Counted from the stretch's first letter, positions 47,330 through 55,433 are shown. The stretch is 63,417 nt of DNA from Bacteroidales bacterium (GCA_017437825.1 JAFRXC010000055.1:1-63417); one strand, 5' to 3'. The notes: generated by a model from the letters alone, not told the origin. Program-made: numbers and translations.

Positions 47330-48994
47330 TTACAATGCTTGGTTGTGTACGTCTTTTACAGCGCGTCCGCTGGGGTCGTTGACGCCCTTGAACGAAGGAT
47401 CCCACAGCAGCGCCTCTGCGGTGGAGCAGGCCACGCTGGGTACGCTTGGCACGCTCAGGGCGGCGCTGTTGCTCGGGAACAGCTCGCTGAAAATGGATCG
47501 GTAATAATACTCTTCCTTGTTCATAGGGGTATGTATGGGGAAGCGCTCCGCCGCGTGCGCCATCTGGCTGTCGCTCACAAGTTCGGAAGTCATCTGTTTG
47601 AGGCTGTCTATCCATCCGTATCCCACTCCGTCGCTGAACTGCTCTTTCTGCCTCCATACTATGCTTTCAGGGAGGATGTCGCTGAAAGCCTCACGGACTA
47701 TCTTCTTCTCGATTGTATCTCCCGGGCACATCTTGGCCTCGGGGTTAAGGGTCATAGCCACGTCCAGGAACTCCTTGTCCAGGAAAGGCACCCTGCCTTC
47801 AACGCCCCAGGCGGCCAGGGATTTGTTGGCGCGCAGGCAGTCGTACATATGCAGCTTGCCAATCTTTCGTACAGTCTCTTCGTGGAAGGCCCTTGCATCC
47901 GGAGCCTTGTGAAAATAAAGGTATCCTCCGAAGACTTCGTCAGCGCCTTCGCCGCTCAGGACCATCTTTATGCCCATGCTGCGTATATACCTAGCCAGCA
48001 GGTACATAGGAGTACTGGCCCGGACGGTTGTGACGTCGTATGTTTCTATATGGTAGATGACGTCGCGCAGGGCGTCTATGCCTTCCTGAAGGGTGTAGTT
48101 CACTTCGTGATGTACGGTGCCAATGTAGTCGGCCACGACGCGCGCCTTCTCCAGGTCGGGAGAGCCTTTGAGGCCGACCGCGAAAGAGTGGAGGCGCGGC
48201 CACCACGCCTCGCTCCTGTCCTGCGTCTCAATCCTGTTGCGTGAGTACATTGCGGCTATGGCCGATATGACAGAACTGTCGAGGCCTCCTGAAAGCAGCA
48301 CGCCGTAAGGGACGTCGCTCATAAGCTGGCGCTTCACCGCAGCCTGGAGCGCCGTGCGGACGCTCTCCTTGCTTGCCGGCGCGTCTTTTACTGCCTCGTA
48401 GTGGAACCAGTCGCGTGTCCACCAGCGGCGTATCACGCCTTCGCGGCTGTCCAGGAGGTGTCCCGGAGGGAATGGCTCGTAGCGTTCGCACATCCCCTCA
48501 AGCGCCTTGAGCTCGCTTGCTACGTAGACGGTCCCGTCCTCGTCATATCCTATATAAAGAGGGATGACGCCGATGGGGTCGCGGGCTATCAGGTATCTGT
48601 TCTCCTTTTGGTCGTACAGGGCGAATGCGAAGATTCCGTTGAGATCCTCAAGGAACTCCGCACCTTTCTCTTTGTAAAGAGCCAGGATAACTTCGCAGTC
48701 GGAACCGGTCTGGAAGTCATATTTTCCGGCAAGACGCTCGCGTATGCCCTGATGGTTGTAGATTTCCCCGTTGACGGCAAGCACCGTTTTCTTGTCGGGG
48801 GAGTAGAGAGGCTGGCCGCCGGAGAGCGGGTCAACTATCGCAAGCCTCTCGTGAGCCAGCGTGCAATGTTCGCTGCTGTAGACTCCGCTCCAGTCCGGAC
48901 CGCGGTGCCTTATGCGGGAGGACATATGCAATGCCTTCTCACGAGTCTCCCTCTGGGGGAGAGTGCTGTCAAAAATACCGATAAAGCCGCACAT
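47330..48994 (-). CDS. asnB: Asparagine synthase (glutamine-hydrolysing)
   Basis: 554 residues. Makes asparagine from aspartate, ATP and glutamine. The start at 48994 is set by biology: Met must be removed to expose Cys2 (MCGFIGIFD). A longer frame to 49042 runs through the terminator hairpin and is not credible. RHRGPDWSG, VNGEIYNH and the ATP pyrophosphatase loop VLLSGGLDSSVISA are present, as is SGEGADEVFGGYLYF. First structural gene of the nine-gene nitrogen block and directly behind a leader ORF plus terminator. Confidence 0.96.
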   Translation of the reverse strand: MCGFIGIFDSTLPQRETREKALHMSSRIRHRGPDWSGVYSSEHCTLAHERLAIVDPLSGGQPLYSPDKKTVLAVNGEIYNHQGIRERLAGKYDFQTGSDCEVILALYKEKGAEFLEDLNGIFAFALYDQKENRYLIARDPIGVIPLYIGYDEDGTVYVASELKALEGMCERYEPFPPGHLLDSREGVIRRWWTRDWFHYEAVKDAPASKESVRTALQAAVKRQLMSDVPYGVLLSGGLDSSVISAIAAMYSRNRIETQDRSEAWWPRLHSFAVGLKGSPDLEKARVVADYIGTVHHEVNYTLQEGIDALRDVIYHIETYDVTTVRASTPMYLLARYIRSMGIKMVLSGEGADEVFGGYLYFHKAPDARAFHEETVRKIGKLHMYDCLRANKSLAAWGVEGRVPFLDKEFLDVAMTLNPEAKMCPGDTIEKKIVREAFSDILPESIVWRQKEQFSDGVGYGWIDSLKQMTSELVSDSQMAHAAERFPIHTPMNKEEYYYRSIFSELFPSNSAALSVPSVPSVACSTAEALLWDPSFKGVNDPSGRAVKDVHNQAL

Positions 48995-49006
48995 AGTCTT
49001 GAACAT

Positions 49007-49038
49007 AAAAAAGGGCTGATTCCCTAAGGAACCAGCCC
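49007..49038 (-). terminator. Attenuator terminator in front of asnB
   Basis: On the minus strand GGGCTGGTTCC (49038-49028) pairs with GGGAATCAGCCC (49024-49013), one G-U pair, loop TTA, then six U (49012-49007). The U run ends 12 bases before the asnB start, so termination would silence the operon. The 5' arm contains CTGGTTC, an exact 7-base complement of GAACCAG inside the leader peptide's Asn-Gln codons, a possible antiterminator pairing. Confidence 0.85.
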
Positions 49039-49078
49039 GCATATTCTTTATTTCTCTTTTATAGTCTTCACTGTGCCC

Positions 49079-49174
49079 TTACGACTGGTGGATAGAACAC
49101 AACAACCCGAGAACCTGATTCTGATTCTGGTTCTGGTTATTGTTGTTCTGATTGTTCCAAGAAAATCCGGTCAT
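49079..49174 (-). CDS. Asn/Gln-codon-rich leader peptide of the asnB operon (31 aa)
   Basis: Short ORF found by eye: ATG at 49174-49172, TAA at 49081-49079. It begins MTGFSW; residues 7-20 are NNQNNNNQNQNQNQ (nine Asn, five Gln); then VLGLLCSIHQS. The stop lies 40 bases before the terminator hairpin that precedes asnB. Fourteen consecutive codons for the product (Asn) and substrate (Gln) of asparagine synthetase, in a leader before a terminator, is the classic layout of ribosome-mediated attenuation: stalling on uncharged tRNA-Asn or tRNA-Gln would prevent the terminator. A weak -7 (AATTTTTG on the minus strand, 49229-49222) would start transcription about 40 bases upstream. Translation is inferred, not shown. 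Confidence 0.75.
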   Translation of the reverse strand: MTGFSWNNQNNNNQNQNQNQVLGLLCSIHQS

Positions 49175-49286
49175 TGTCGCCAAGTATTTCTGTCGCTAAT
49201 TTAATAAGTTTTTTAATAATGCAAAAATTTTTTTTCAGTATAAACGTAAAATTTTCTAACTTAGTAAAGACACAGTTATTATATAT

Positions 49287-50681
49287 ATGGATGCATTGCT
49301 GCAATTGATTCTGGCCTTCGCGGTAGGACTTCTCCTTACCGCCGTTATAGCTTTCATAATTGCCGGAAGTGTGGTAAAGAAGCGCGTGAAATCCGCTCAG
49401 GAGGCGGAGAAAGCCCGTGGGGAGGAGTCGCTGCAGATGCAGAAAACCCTGTTTGACGCCGACCTGGCCCACGCCCGTGAAAGGGAAGACGCCCTTCGCG
49501 GCAAGATAGACGAGATTAAAGGAGAGGCGGCTGCCCGCATAGAAGAAGTCAAGAAAGACTATACAAAACGCAACGAAGAGGCACTCGCCGCCCTCCGGGA
49601 GAAATTCGACGAGACAATGGCCAAGGTGAGCGCCCAGGTCAAGAACGAGACCTCCGAGATGCTCAAAGCCCGCCAGAAAGAATTCTCCGAGGCCAGCAAC
49701 GAGAGTCTCGGCCAGATAATGGCCCCGCTCAAGGAGAACATCGCCGAACTCAAGAAGAGGATGGAAGAAGACAACAAGGAGCAGGGCGAGCGCAACGCAG
49801 AGATGCGCGAGCGCATCAAGACCCTGCTGGAGCACAGCGACATGGCGCGAAAGAGCGCCGACGAGCTGGCGGAGGCATTCAAGCACGGCAGCAAGATGCA
49901 GGGAGACTGGGGCGAGACCATCCTCGAGGAACTCCTGAGTTCGCAGGGCCTCAGGGAGGGCGTGCACTTTGACTCGCAGCCCGTAATAATGGGACCTGAC
50001 GGAAAGCCGGTAAAGAACGAGAGCGGCGGAATAATGCGTCCGGACATCATTCTTCACCTGGATGAAAAGAGGGAGGTGATAATAGACTCCAAGGTATCCC
50101 TCACGGCCTATGTGGATTATGTGAACGCCGAAACTGCGGCTGAAAGGCAGCAGTTCCTCAAAGCCCACGTTGACAGCATCTTGAAACACGTGAACGAACT
50201 GGCAGAGAAAGATTATTCTTCATATATCAAGTCCCCTAAAGTCTCCGCGGGGTATGTTATAATGTTTGTCCCGAATGTGGGCGCCCTCTGGTCTGCTTTG
50301 AATGCCGATCCTGGTTTATGGCGCAAGGCGGCGGACAAGAACGTATACATAGCGGACGAACAGAGCCTTTATGGCGCTCTCAAGATTGTCAGCGCCACTT
50401 GGACGCAGGTGGTGCAGGCCCAGAATCACGAGAGAGTCTATGAACTTGCTCAGGAGATGATTGAGCGTGTAGGTATGTTTATGGAGAAGTACAAGGCTGT
50501 AGGGGATGCCCTGAACAAGGCGCAGACAGAGTACATAGACGCCGGCAAGAAACTTGACCCCAAGGGACAGAGCATTCTGAACACCTCTGCCAAACTGATC
50601 AAACTCGGCGCAAAGAACAGCGAGAAACACCCCATCCCGGCACTTCAGGACATTGACGACATTCCTTCCCTGGAGTCATAG
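49287..50681 (+). CDS. rmuC: DNA recombination protein RmuC
   Basis: 464 residues. An N-terminal membrane helix (LLQLILAFAVGLLLTAVIAFIIAG) precedes about 170 residues of charged coiled coil, then the RmuC nuclease-like domain: GDWGETILEELLSSQGL, ...RPDIILHLDEKREVIIDSKVSLTAYVDYVNA and GYVIMFVPN. Linked to suppression of inversions between short inverted repeats and, in other bacteria, to phage defence. Divergent from the asnB leader; a weak -7 (TAACTTAG, 49257-49264) is upstream. Stop is TAG; abuts the convergent Lrp gene with no gap. Confidence 0.93.
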   Translation: MDALLQLILAFAVGLLLTAVIAFIIAGSVVKKRVKSAQEAEKARGEESLQMQKTLFDADLAHAREREDALRGKIDEIKGEAAARIEEVKKDYTKRNEEALAALREKFDETMAKVSAQVKNETSEMLKARQKEFSEASNESLGQIMAPLKENIAELKKRMEEDNKEQGERNAEMRERIKTLLEHSDMARKSADELAEAFKHGSKMQGDWGETILEELLSSQGLREGVHFDSQPVIMGPDGKPVKNESGGIMRPDIILHLDEKREVIIDSKVSLTAYVDYVNAETAAERQQFLKAHVDSILKHVNELAEKDYSSYIKSPKVSAGYVIMFVPNVGALWSALNADPGLWRKAADKNVYIADEQSLYGALKIVSATWTQVVQAQNHERVYELAQEMIERVGMFMEKYKAVGDALNKAQTEYIDAGKKLDPKGQSILNTSAKLIKLGAKNSEKHPIPALQDIDDIPSLES

Positions 50682-51146
50682 TCACCGTACCGGTACTGCG
50701 TGGGTGTTCTTTACCTCTCCCATTACAAATGAACTGTTGAGGCCTCCTATGCAGTCAAGTTCGCCTAAGATTCGCAGCACGAACTGCTGATACTCCTTCA
50801 TACTTGAAACATATACTTTCAGGAGAAAGTCATAGTCTCCTGAAATGTTGTAGCATTCCCCGACCTCTTCCATAGACTGCACTGCATCCATCAGACGCTG
50901 TGCATTGTCGAAAGTATGCTGCTTCATCTTGATGTAGCAGAAAGCCACGAAAGAGCAGTTCAGTTTCTCGGCATCCAGCACTGCCACAAAGTTCTTTATG
51001 TATCCCTGTTCCCGCAGGCGCTTGATGCGTTCGAATACCGGGGTGGGGGAGAGATGCACGCGTGCGGCAATCTGCTTGTTGGTAAGCGCTGCGTTTTCCT
51101 GGAGAATCCTGAGGATGGCTATGTCTGTTGCGTCAAGTCCGTTCAT
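50682..51146 (-). CDS. Lrp/AsnC family transcriptional regulator
   Basis: 154 residues. An N-terminal winged HTH (LDATDIAILRILQENAALTNKQIAARVHLSPTPVFERIKRLREQGYIKNF) is joined to a C-terminal RAM/ACT-like amino-acid-binding domain (CYNISGDYDFLLKVYVSSMKEYQQFV). Members sense amino acids and control amino acid metabolism. Located between the asnB operon side and the divergent metY gene, so either could be a target; sequence does not decide. Own promoter in the 170-base divergent region. Confidence 0.92.
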   Translation of the reverse strand: MNGLDATDIAILRILQENAALTNKQIAARVHLSPTPVFERIKRLREQGYIKNFVAVLDAEKLNCSFVAFCYIKMKQHTFDNAQRLMDAVQSMEEVGECYNISGDYDFLLKVYVSSMKEYQQFVLRILGELDCIGGLNSSFVMGEVKNTHAVPVR

Positions 51147-51219
51147 ATGTCTGTCAGAGTTTTTTTCTGCCCGTGGGGCTATTTCTGCCCTATTTGGGAT
51201 TATTTTTCTTTAACAAATA

Positions 51220-51227
51220 CAAATATA
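51220..51227 (-). promoter_or_regulatory. -7 element (TATATTTG, minus) of the Lrp/AsnC gene
   Basis: TATATTTG on the minus strand, 73 bases before the start at 51146. The 170-base region shared with metY is AT-rich around it. The + strand has only GAACTTTG, one mismatch, ahead of metY. Confidence 0.5.
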
Positions 51228-51316
51228 GTTATATCTTCTAAATTTCAAGAAGTATTTGGAATTATTATCTGCCAAAACGAACTTTGCAAAAGAAAACAAA
51301 TAAAACAACAGAAAAT

Positions 51317-52600
51317 ATGAGCACCAGAAATTATCACGTAGAGACACTGGCCCTTCACGTTGGGCAGGAGAAACCGGATCCGGCATCAGACGCACGCGCC
51401 GTCCCAATATATCAGACAACATCCTATGTATTCCACGATTCGCAGCACGCAGCTGACCGTTTCGGCCTACGTGACCCGGGTAACATTTACGGCCGCCTTA
51501 CCAATTCCACCCAGGCCGTGTTCGAAGAGAGGGTAGCGGCGCTCGAGGGCGGCGTGGCCGGCCTTGCCGTAGCATCCGGCGCGGCAGCCATCACCTACGC
51601 GCTGCAGAACATCCTCCAGCAGGGTGACCATATCATAGCCGCCGACAACCTGTACGGAGGCACCTACAACCTTATCACCCACACGCTGGCAACGCAGGGC
51701 ATTCAGAATACGATCCTCAAAGTCAACGACCTTGCAGCTCTGGAGGCTGCAATACGCCCCAATACCAAGGTGATCTACGCCGAGACCCTGGGCAACCCCA
51801 ACTCTGACGTGGCTGACTTCGAGGGCATCGCCGCAGTGGCTCATCGTCACAACATAGTATTCATAGTGGACAATACCTTCGCACCCATATTGATAAAGCC
51901 CCTTGAGCACGGCGCTGACATCGTGGTACATTCCGCGACAAAGTTTATTGGCGGTCACGGAAGCTCGCTGGGTGGCGTGATCGTCGACGGAGGCAAATTC
52001 GACTGGAAGGCGAATGCTGACAAGTATCCCACGCTGGCAAAGCCGGATCCCAGTTACCACGGAGCAGTGTTCGCAGACGTTGCAGGCCCCGCCGCGTTCG
52101 TAACCCGCATCCGCGCCGTGATCCTGCGTGACACTGGAGCCGCAATCAGCCCCTTCAACGCCTGGATACTGCTCCAGGGCGTAGAGTCCCTGCCGCTGCG
52201 CATAGAGCGTCACACGGAGAACGCGCTCAAGGTGGTGGATTTCCTTTCAAAGCACCCCAAGGTTGCCAAGGTCAACCATCCGGCTCTGCCTGACCATCCG
52301 GATCACGCCCTGTATCAACGCTATTTCCCCAACGGAGCCGCCTCCATATTCACATTCGAGATAAAGGGGACGCAGGAAGATGCCTGGAAGTTCATAGACT
52401 CGCTTAAGATATTCTCCCTGCTGGCCAACGTGGCAGATGTGAAAAGCCTTGTAATTCACCCATATACCACCACTCACTCGCAGTTGAGCCCGGAGGAGTT
52501 GGCAGAGCAGCACATCACCCCTACCACTATCAGGCTGTCCATAGGAGTAGAGCATATCGATGACATAATTGAGGATATATCGCAGGCTCTTGAAAAATAA
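51317..52600 (+). CDS. O-acetylhomoserine sulfhydrylase (Cys/Met metabolism PLP enzyme)
   Basis: 427 residues from the ATG at 51317. Fold type I PLP enzyme of the Cys/Met family: ETLALHVGQEKPD...AVPIYQTTSYVF, YGRLTNSTQAVFEERVAALEGG, and the PLP lysine in VHSATKFIGGHGSS. Length and the terminal RLSIGVEHIDDIIEDI fit O-acetylhomoserine aminocarboxypropyltransferase (MetY), which makes homocysteine from sulfide; cystathionine gamma-synthases are usually shorter (about 380). Divergent from the Lrp/AsnC gene. Confidence 0.88.
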   Translation: MSTRNYHVETLALHVGQEKPDPASDARAVPIYQTTSYVFHDSQHAADRFGLRDPGNIYGRLTNSTQAVFEERVAALEGGVAGLAVASGAAAITYALQNILQQGDHIIAADNLYGGTYNLITHTLATQGIQNTILKVNDLAALEAAIRPNTKVIYAETLGNPNSDVADFEGIAAVAHRHNIVFIVDNTFAPILIKPLEHGADIVVHSATKFIGGHGSSLGGVIVDGGKFDWKANADKYPTLAKPDPSYHGAVFADVAGPAAFVTRIRAVILRDTGAAISPFNAWILLQGVESLPLRIERHTENALKVVDFLSKHPKVAKVNHPALPDHPDHALYQRYFPNGAASIFTFEIKGTQEDAWKFIDSLKIFSLLANVADVKSLVIHPYTTTHSQLSPEELAEQHITPTTIRLSIGVEHIDDIIEDISQALEK

Positions 52601-52611
52601 TTGAAAAAATA

Positions 52612-52643
52612 TTTGGTTTATAATATAAACTTGTTTACATTTG
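52612..52643 (+). promoter_or_regulatory. Promoter: TTTG-N20-TACATTTG
   Basis: TTTG at 52612-52615, 20-base spacer, TACATTTG at 52636-52643: both halves match the consensus. The membrane protein gene starts at 52709, leaving a leader of roughly 60 bases. Confidence 0.75.
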
Positions 52644-52708
52644 CAATGCGGATGGGATGGACTGCGCAGCCATGCCCTTCCGCATAACTCTTGTAATCAG
52701 TTTTTATT

Positions 52709-53284
52709 ATGGAACAAAACAAAGAAATGACCGCAAGCGAAAGCCTTGCCCTCATTACAGAAACTCTCAACAACAGCCGTAAAGCCATCCTCAGAAACAA
52801 CTCCAAGGGATTCATCCTCTGGGGGATACTCCTCACAGTTTTCTCTCTGGCCATATACCTGCTGTGGCATTATACCGGCAGCCCAGCCTGGAATTTCCTC
52901 TGGTTTGCTTTTTCTGCCATCGGTTATCCTCTTGCCAATGTAATATATAAGAAAGACAAGAACGCCCCAACTAATGAGATAGGGAAGGCTATTGGTTATA
53001 TCTGGGCTCTGTTCGGAGTTTTCTCTCTGACCATAAGCATGATTGCCGTGTTCTGGGTGCCTTTGAACCTTTTCATGATCATAATCTTGCTGTTGGGTCT
53101 TGCAGAGAGCATCTCCGGTGTACTTCTCAAGAACTGGCCTATCATTATTTGCGGATTCCTTGTGGGAGTTGGGGGAGCAGTAGTATCCTGCCTGCTTCAT
53201 ACCGAGGCCCTGACCCTTCTCTTCACCCTGGGCGGCATCTTTCTGGCCGTCACCGGACTGATTGTCAAATCCCAATACAAGTAA
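52709..53284 (+). CDS. Six-helix membrane protein of unknown function
   Basis: 191 residues. About 30 cytoplasmic residues (MTASESLALITETLNNSRKAILRNN) precede six hydrophobic helices, among them GFILWGILLTVFSLAIYLLW, AWNFLWFAFSAIGYPLANVIY, ALFGVFSLTISMIAVFWV and ALTLLFTLGGIFLAVTGLIV. I do not recognise a named family. The next gene, 3 bases later, is a small winged-helix regulator; such pairs are common in Bacteroidota, and the two are probably co-transcribed from the consensus promoter upstream. No enzymatic motif seen. Confidence 0.85.
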   Translation: MEQNKEMTASESLALITETLNNSRKAILRNNSKGFILWGILLTVFSLAIYLLWHYTGSPAWNFLWFAFSAIGYPLANVIYKKDKNAPTNEIGKAIGYIWALFGVFSLTISMIAVFWVPLNLFMIIILLLGLAESISGVLLKNWPIIICGFLVGVGGAVVSCLLHTEALTLLFTLGGIFLAVTGLIVKSQYK

Positions 53285-53287
53285 GCC

Positions 53288-53578
53288 ATGTTTCCTAAAC
53301 TCGACCCTCTGCTGCACTCGGAGTTGAGGCTGGCCATAATGTCAATTCTTGCCGGCGTGGAGTCCGCGGACTTCACCTTCATCAAGAAACAGACAGGAGC
53401 GACAGCGGGAAACCTGAGTGTGCAGATTGACAAACTTACCACGGCCGGATACATCACGGTGGAGAAAGGTTTCAAGGGAAAGATGCCTTGTACAACCTGC
53501 AAGATAACCCCGGAGGGGCGGGACGCCTTCCAGGCATACGTGGACGCCTTGAAGGAATACCTCTCGGCAGGGAAGTGA
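53288..53578 (+). CDS. Small winged-helix transcriptional regulator (HTH_34-like)
   Basis: 96 residues, almost entirely one winged helix: PLLHSELRLAIMSILAGVESADFTFIKKQTGATAGNLSVQIDKLTTAGYITVEKGFKGKMPCTTCKITPEGRDAF. The pattern fits HTH_34/MarR-like proteins. The PCTTC pair in the wing is notable but may not bind metal. Likely autoregulator of the upstream membrane protein gene (3-base gap). A 16-bp terminator follows immediately. Confidence 0.88.
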   Translation: MFPKLDPLLHSELRLAIMSILAGVESADFTFIKKQTGATAGNLSVQIDKLTTAGYITVEKGFKGKMPCTTCKITPEGRDAFQAYVDALKEYLSAGK

Positions 53579-53580
53579 TA

Positions 53581-53614
53581 AAGAAAAGCACTTGCGGTCG
53601 CAAGTGCTTTTCTT
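53581..53614. terminator. Bidirectional terminator hairpin
   Basis: Perfect 16-bp stem: AAGAAAAGCACTTGCG (53581-53596) / CGCAAGTGCTTTTCTT (53599-53614), loop GT. It separates the convergent regulator gene and DUF1080 gene and is T/A-rich on both outer sides, so it can serve both. Its inner arms AAGCACTT/AAGTGCTT recur in the hairpin at 55299-55324. Confidence 0.85.
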
Positions 53615-53627
53615 TATATTATGACGA

Positions 53628-54395
53628 TTACATTTTCCTGAGCCAGATGTTCCGGAAACTGATTGGGGCGCTGGGATCGCCGTGAGCCTGGAGGCGGAGT
53701 GGGCCGTCACCGTGGGGAATCACCTGGGGATGGCCAATGTACTCCGTGGTGCCGCGGATGGTGAAATTGTTCAGAAGGACAATACCATTCTGTATGACGG
53801 TTACCGAAGGAGCCAGCTTGTAGGTTCCGTCTTCGTTGAACACAGGTGCCGTGTAAATGATGTCATAGACATTCCATTCTCCCGGCTTGCGCATAGCATT
53901 GGCAAGAGGGATGACCTGCTTGTAGACACTTCCTGTCTGTCCGTTGGCGTAAGTCTCGTTCTGGTAGCAGTCCAGGATCTGGATTTCATATTTGTCCTGG
54001 AGATAGACCCCGCTGTTTCCGCGGGACTGGCTGGAGCCTGTAATCCCTACGGGTACGCACCACTCCAGATGAAGCTGGAAACTGCCGAAACTCTCCCTGG
54101 TCAGGATGTCCCCGGCTTTTTTGTCCACCGTGAACACACCGTCGTGTACGGGCCACTTGGCCTCTCCGCCGTTGGCGGACACCCAGGCGTCCAGGTTCTT
54201 TCCGTCGAAAAGGACTACAGCGTCGGAAGGGGCCGAATCGGTCAGGATGTCACCGGGGGTGACTATCGCTGGCTGAGGCGTCCAGAATTCGGTCATTCCG
54301 GGGGTCATCCTTTCGGGTTTGGGGTATTCTTTCTCCTGGGCGAAAGAGCTGCCTGCGCAAAGCAGGACGAGGGCGGAGGCTATTATTCTTCTCAT
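53628..54395 (-). CDS. DUF1080 family secreted protein (3-keto-glycoside hydrolase-like)
   Basis: 255 residues with a signal peptide (MRRIIASALVLLCAGSSFAQ). The DUF1080 beta-sandwich shows VVLFDGKNLDAWVSANGG, FQLHLEWCVP, GNSGVYLQDKYEIQILDCY and PLRLQAHGDPSAPISFRNIWLRKM. Some DUF1080 proteins hydrolyse 3-keto-disaccharides in Bacteroides; others are of unknown role. Periplasmic by inference. It is downstream of a sugar isomerase-like lipoprotein on the same strand, 15 bases apart, fitting a small carbohydrate-processing pair. Confidence 0.88.
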   Translation of the reverse strand: MRRIIASALVLLCAGSSFAQEKEYPKPERMTPGMTEFWTPQPAIVTPGDILTDSAPSDAVVLFDGKNLDAWVSANGGEAKWPVHDGVFTVDKKAGDILTRESFGSFQLHLEWCVPVGITGSSQSRGNSGVYLQDKYEIQILDCYQNETYANGQTGSVYKQVIPLANAMRKPGEWNVYDIIYTAPVFNEDGTYKLAPSVTVIQNGIVLLNNFTIRGTTEYIGHPQVIPHGDGPLRLQAHGDPSAPISFRNIWLRKM

Positions 54396-54410
54396 ATCGA
54401 AAGTGTCTTG

Positions 54411-55250
54411 TTATTCTGCTGTAAGTACTGAGTAGACATTGTTGTAGGCAGTGTAACTGTCCTGGAGCATATTGCGGGAACCGTACTGCTCTATGGTGTA
54501 CCATCCCTGGTATCCGCTGTCTTTCAATTCCTTGACGATTTCTTTGACAGGGACGCAGCCTTCACCTGCCGGGACACAGGTCATATTGTCCGGAGCGGTT
54601 CTGTCCTTGAGATGCACGTGACCTATCTTATTGCTGAAGCGCTGGAACTGAGTCATAGTGTCGTCCCCGGCATATATGAAGTTTCCGGTGTCAAATACAA
54701 GGCCCAGGTCCTTTGAAACCACAAAGAGGGAATCTATCCTGTCCGCATTGTAAGTAAATGAACGGCGGTTGTCATAATCCTCCACCATTATGGAGTATCC
54801 CTTTGCCGCGACCCTTGACACAAACGCGGCGATACGCTCCCTGGCAGCCTCCATCTCCTCCTGGCTGAAGCCGGACTGAGGGATGAAGCCTGCGACCAGC
54901 AGAAGCCGGTCAAAACCACGGCTGTCCATAAAGGCTAAGGTCTGGTCTTCAAGTTCCGACTGATCCTCGCGAGCATAGTTAATCTCAGTTATGGCGCAGG
55001 CGTGCTCAAAACCAAGGCTGTCAAGGGTCTTGATTTCATCCGGATTCTGGAATACGCGGATGTCCGCACCGGTATAGCCGTGTTCTTTGAGGAGAGTCGC
55101 AGCCTGTGCGAATGACAGGCCTTCCTGTTTGACTATTTCTTCGATATGGTCGCAGAATATGGAAATCTTGGGGACTTCTTTTTTAGCATTGCCACAGGAT
55201 ATAAGGGAGAAAACGGCAGCAAGAACCAGGAGGATCGAAGGCTTTTTCAT
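54411..55250 (-). CDS. Sugar phosphate isomerase/epimerase-like TIM-barrel lipoprotein
   Basis: 279 residues. Lipoprotein signal MKKPSILLVLAAVFSLISC with the lipidated Cys at 19. The rest is an AP-endonuclease-2/xylose-isomerase-like barrel: LKEHGYTGADIRVFQ, MVEDYDNRRSFT, LVFDTGNFIYAGDD, and KIGHVHLKDRT with metal-ligand type His, Asp and Glu residues. Cell-surface or periplasmic placement is odd for an isomerase but frequent in Bacteroidota. Forms a pair with the DUF1080 gene. Confidence 0.85.
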   Translation of the reverse strand: MKKPSILLVLAAVFSLISCGNAKKEVPKISIFCDHIEEIVKQEGLSFAQAATLLKEHGYTGADIRVFQNPDEIKTLDSLGFEHACAITEINYAREDQSELEDQTLAFMDSRGFDRLLLVAGFIPQSGFSQEEMEAARERIAAFVSRVAAKGYSIMVEDYDNRRSFTYNADRIDSLFVVSKDLGLVFDTGNFIYAGDDTMTQFQRFSNKIGHVHLKDRTAPDNMTCVPAGEGCVPVKEIVKELKDSGYQGWYTIEQYGSRNMLQDSYTAYNNVYSVLTAE

Positions 55251-55293
55251 ATCTATTGTTGTTTAATACCTTCTAATGTAGTGATTATATGAC

Positions 55294-55324
55294 AAAAAAA
55301 GCACTTACGTTGCCGTAAGTGCTT
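55294..55324 (-). terminator. Terminator of tRNA-Pro (minus strand)
   Basis: Stem AAGCACTTACG (55299-55309) / CGTAAGTGCTT (55314-55324), loop TTGC; on the minus strand followed by seven U. Lies 6 bases after the tRNA 3' end. Confidence 0.85.
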
Positions 55325-55330
55325 GAAATG

Positions 55331-55403
55331 TCTGGATGACTCGACTTGAACGAGCGACCTCCTGGTCCCTAACCAGGTGCGCTACCAACTGCGCCACATC
55401 CAG
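55331..55403 (-). tRNA. tRNA-Pro, anticodon AGG
   Basis: 73-nt cloverleaf on the minus strand: acceptor CTGGATG/CATCCAG (7 bp), D-stem GCGC/GCGC, anticodon stem CCTGG/CCAGG with loop TTAGGGA, T-arm GCTCG-TTCAAGT-CGAGT, discriminator A. The C1-G72 pair, A73 and G37 all fit tRNA-Pro. Anticodon positions 34-36 read AGG (codon CCU). The 3' CCA is not encoded. A -7 element stands 11 bases upstream and a terminator follows. Confidence 0.92.
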
Positions 55404-55413
55404 ATTGGTGGCG

Positions 55414-55421
55414 CAAATATA
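55414..55421 (-). promoter_or_regulatory. -7 element (TATATTTG, minus) of tRNA-Pro
   Basis: TATATTTG on the minus strand, ending 11 bases before the tRNA 5' end at 55403. It lies just after the acyltransferase stop codon, so the tRNA can be transcribed on its own. Confidence 0.65.
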
Positions 55422-55433
55422 AACATTTTTTTA

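Noticed and set aside
48995..49042. Longer asnB start at 49042
   Set aside because: Would place 16 residues before the catalytic Cys and translate through the terminator hairpin; Cys2 after the 48994 Met is required.
49137..50189. 350-codon minus-strand open frame opposite rmuC
   Set aside because: Shadow of the rmuC coiled coil; the real minus-strand gene nearby is the short asnB leader in another frame.
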